Shown here: piece after piece, positions 29,547 through 31,373 of the stretch
Layout: every line of letters starts with the position of its first letter
Numbering within the stretch: the first letter of the stretch is position 1
NCBI GenBank assembly: GCA_934663625.1
Contig: CAKUKP010000032.1
Coordinates: 1-31,373 of the forward strand
DNA length: 31,373 nt
Source of the DNA: an uncultured Clostridia bacterium
Lineage (GTDB): Bacteria > Bacillota > Clostridia > Christensenellales > Aristaeellaceae
Direction of reading: 5' to 3'
The notes under the pieces: model-generated
Seen by the model: the letters and a program-made list of their open reading frames with translations, nothing else
Told to the model about the DNA's origin: nothing
Databases searched by the model: none
Translations under genes and position numbers: made by a program

Positions 29547-30698
29547 TTATTCGCCTACGGTCTGTACTGCGACGAATTCCCAGGTATTTTCCGCAGTATT
29601 GGCGGTCTTGATGAACGCGGAATCGCGAACCGCATCGCCCACTTCATCGAATGCGATGGAGCCGCATACGCCGTCCAGCGTGACGCTCGGCAGTGCCGCC
29701 ATCACCGCTGCGCTGTCGGTAGAACCGGCGGCCTTCAGCGCTTCCAGCGCGGTCATGTAGGCATCATAGCCCATCGCGGAAACCGCGGATACCATATCGT
29801 TGCCGCCGTTGTTGGTCAGCATATCCGGATTGGCGTTCAGCCATGCCTTGAAGCCCTCATCGAATTCGGGAGAGCCGCCCTCCTGATAGAAGGTGGATAC
29901 GTAGATCTTTACATCCTTGCCGGAAGCGGCATTGATGATGATGTTGGAATCCCAGGTATCGCTGCCCAGCAGCGCGAAGGGAACAGCCTGCGCGGCGGCC
30001 TGATCCACGATCAGGGAAGTGTACGCCAGAGAGCAGGGCGCGAAGAATACTTCTGCGCCGATGGCGGTGGCGGTGGACAGGTAGCTGTTGAAGTCCGCGT
30101 TGTCCTTCGGGAAGGTTTCGGAAATCACCGTGCCGCCCAGCGCTTCAAACGCCTGCTGGAAGTAGTACGCCAGACCTACATCGTAATCGTTGCCCAGCTC
30201 GGCAAGGCAATATGCGGTCTTTGCGCCCAGCGCGTTGTATGCGTAGTTCGCCAGAACCGTGCCCTGGAAGGGATCCAGGAAGCAGATGCGGAAGTAATGG
30301 CTGTTGTTGGCGGTTACCGCAGGGTTGGTGCAGGTTACGCCGATGGCGGGAATATTCGCATCCTGGAAATAGGGGGAACCAGCGATCGATACGCCGGAGC
30401 CGTAGGAGCCAAGCACCACGGAAACGCCCTTGGATACCAGTTCCTGCGCCGCGGAAGGCGCCTTATCGGTGGAGGAGCCGTTATCGGCATACACCAGTTC
30501 AACATCGTAGGTCACGCCGCCGATTTCAACGGTGGGCGCCAGCGAATTCGCGTACTGCATGCCCAGCATTTCCTGCTTTCCGCCTGCGCCGCTGTCGCCG
30601 GAAGCCGGCTCAAATACGCCGATCTTAACGGTTTCCGCCATCGCTGCTGCCGAAAGAACCAGCATCAGCGCGAGAACCAGAGCAAATATCTTTTTCAT
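29547..30698 (-). CDS. livJ: Branched-chain amino acid ABC transporter substrate-binding protein LivJ
   Basis: A 383-aa binding protein of the Leu/Ile/Val class. Signal peptide MKKIFALVLALMLVLSAAAMA, cleavage before ETVKIGV; no lipobox cysteine. Family segments are KIGVFEPASGDSGAGGKQEMLGMQYANS, YADNGSSTDKAPSAAQELVSKGVSVVLGSYGSGVSIAGSPYFQDANIPAIGVTCTNPAVT and FRICFLDPFQGTVLANYA. GAGGAGG precedes the ATG. It is the first gene of the operon, with its own promoter. Confidence 0.95.
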   Translation of the reverse strand: MKKIFALVLALMLVLSAAAMAETVKIGVFEPASGDSGAGGKQEMLGMQYANSLAPTVEIGGVTYDVELVYADNGSSTDKAPSAAQELVSKGVSVVLGSYGSGVSIAGSPYFQDANIPAIGVTCTNPAVTANNSHYFRICFLDPFQGTVLANYAYNALGAKTAYCLAELGNDYDVGLAYYFQQAFEALGGTVISETFPKDNADFNSYLSTATAIGAEVFFAPCSLAYTSLIVDQAAAQAVPFALLGSDTWDSNIIINAASGKDVKIYVSTFYQEGGSPEFDEGFKAWLNANPDMLTNNGGNDMVSAVSAMGYDAYMTALEALKAAGSTDSAAVMAALPSVTLDGVCGSIAFDEVGDAVRDSAFIKTANTAENTWEFVAVQTVGE

Positions 30699-30727
30699 TG
30701 TTTTCGCCTCCTCAAAATGATGAAGTA

Positions 30728-30756
30728 ATTATACATAATCCCGAATAAAATTGCAA
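30728..30756 (-). promoter_or_regulatory. Promoter of livJHMGF
   Basis: On the minus strand TTGCAA (30751-30756), a 17-nt spacer and TATAAT (30728-30733), 30 nt before the livJ start. Confidence 0.8.
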
Positions 30757-31041
30757 GAGCAAATTTGCATAAAACAGAAATGTCAAATTTCGAAACCACT
30801 CAAAATATCCGTGATCCACGGTCAGATTTCCGATTATTTTGCATCATGTGATTCATGTAGATTCATTTTAAGCAAAAAATGGTCGTACCGCTGCCGAAAA
30901 TCCCCCGTTTTTTGCACAATAGAAGTCGTATAACAGGGATACCTGTCCGCATTTCGCGGACTGTTAATTTTTAATTATCCATCCGATTTCACGCCGTTCC
31001 CACTCAAAATCCGCCCGCCAGCCAAAAATTTGAAAAAAGGC
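30757..31041. other. A/T-rich intergenic stretch
   Basis: I see no gene here. The only structure is a 6-bp hairpin GTCCGC-ATTTC-GCGGAC (30945-30961) followed by TGTTAATTTTT, a possible weak rightward terminator. Short frames are not supported by a ribosome binding site. Confidence 0.5.
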
Positions 31042-31070
31042 TTGACAAATCCTCCCCGATGTTGTAGAAT
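31042..31070 (+). promoter_or_regulatory. Promoter of the tRNA-Val region
   Basis: TTGACA (31042-31047), a 17-nt spacer and TAGAAT (31065-31070). Transcription would start near 31077, just before the duplicated tRNA-Val 5' fragment. Confidence 0.85.
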
Positions 31071-31089
31071 ATATAAGTCAACAGAATTT

Positions 31090-31111
31090 GGTCGCATGGC
31101 TCAGTTGGTAG
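31090..31111 (+). pseudogene. 5' fragment of tRNA-Val (first 22 nt)
   Basis: 31088-31111 is identical to 31223-31246, covering the first 22 nt of the complete tRNA-Val 135 bp downstream plus 2 nt of leader. After the D-loop the fragment turns into a new 9-bp hairpin (GTAGTCCAT 31108-31116 with ATGGACTAC 31131-31139), so it cannot make a tRNA. The fragment lies between the promoter and the intact gene. Confidence 0.85.
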
Positions 31112-31224
31112 TCCATACTGGTTCCTGAACATGGACTACTTCCCTCCCCGGATTGGCTTCCGGATCGACAAAAATTTCGCGGTTCTCCCGCTTCCCCAAC
31201 ATTTTAGGGAATGCCGATATTCTT

Positions 31225-31300
31225 GGTCGCATGGCTCAGTTGGTAGAGCACATCGTTCACATCGATGGGGTCACAGGTTCGAGTCCTGTTGCGACCACCA
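31225..31300 (+). tRNA. tRNA-Val (CAC)
   Basis: The acceptor GGTCGCA pairs with TGCGACC, the discriminator is A and CCA is encoded (31298-31300). The anticodon stem CATCG/CGATG holds loop TTCACAT, which gives anticodon CAC. A hairpin terminator follows. Confidence 0.93.
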
Positions 31301-31304
31301 CAGT

Positions 31305-31331
31305 CCGTCCGAAAACACAGTTTTCGGACGG
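31305..31331 (+). terminator. Terminator of the tRNA-Val gene
   Basis: A perfect 12-bp stem CCGTCCGAAAAC/GTTTTCGGACGG with loop ACA, followed by ATATTTTAT. Confidence 0.85.
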
Positions 31332-31373
31332 ATATTTTATATCATTCATACAAAAGCCACCCATTCAAAGCCA

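Noticed and set aside
31088..31246. Prophage or island attachment sites at tRNA-Val
   Set aside because: The repeated part is the tRNA 5' end, only 135 bp separates the copies, and no integrase or phage gene lies between.

Overview
The window looks like the chromosome of a G+C-rich (well over 50 percent by eye) clostridial Bacillota, probably an uncultured gut lineage. The grounds are consensus SigA-type promoters (TTGACA, 17 nt, TATAAT), GGAGG ribosome binding sites, the recR/ybaB and rpmH-rnpA-yidD-yidC-jag clusters, a YhaM-type exonuclease and a spore-coat-like Cys/Pro-rich protein. The lineage is an inference from style; no 16S rRNA gene is present.

Layout. 1-316: four tRNA genes (Asp, Met, Glu, Pro) read leftward from one promoter. 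445-1687: ybaB and recR, separated by a large self-complementary spacer; dnaX is not next to them. 2184-2692: an A+T-richer pair (unknown 104-aa protein plus a CPCC zinc protein) between two repeat arrays. 2967-6898: methionine uptake, galE-metN-metI on one promoter and metQ on its own promoter. The metQ message starts with a 38-codon leader ORF rich in Met and Cys. 7047-8816: an LCP cell-wall ligase and a divergent BclA/C1q-like surface protein. 9481-12353: jag-yidC-yidD-rnpA-rpmH, reading leftward. 12903-16488: a ribose/galactose-type sugar ABC transporter, reading rightward. 16616-20311: a membrane glycosyltransferase-like protein, an acyltransferase and a PHP phosphoesterase. 20378-25159: an XRE/desulfoferrodoxin-like fusion, a small membrane protein, YhaM, an AraC regulator and an EamA permease. 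25741-30698: a complete livJHMGF branched-chain amino acid transporter. 31042-31331: a tRNA-Val gene preceded by a duplicated tRNA 5' fragment.

The most unusual content is a family of mosaic palindromic elements filling the intergenic regions at about 1.79-2.01, 2.71-2.97, 8.82-9.48, 22.59-22.70, 23.76-24.27 and 25.16-25.74 kb. They are built from a few hairpin modules. Stem sequences differ between copies but stay paired, while an 11-nt loop (consensus CATNGATTYAA) is kept. A short triloop hairpin module lies within 0-3 nt of the stop codon of six genes. One hairpin type is followed by a U-rich tract on the side expected for a terminator of that gene. I read the units as portable, possibly mobile, 3'-end cassettes. 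This is inference, but the pairing and the positions are directly visible.

The second notable system is the metQ leader: a strong promoter, a strong ribosome binding site, a peptide containing MMMYMCMRRMCMR, a terminator-like hairpin, and two long-range complementary segments. It looks like ribosome-mediated attenuation by methionine/cysteine supply, and I see no S-box or T-box there.
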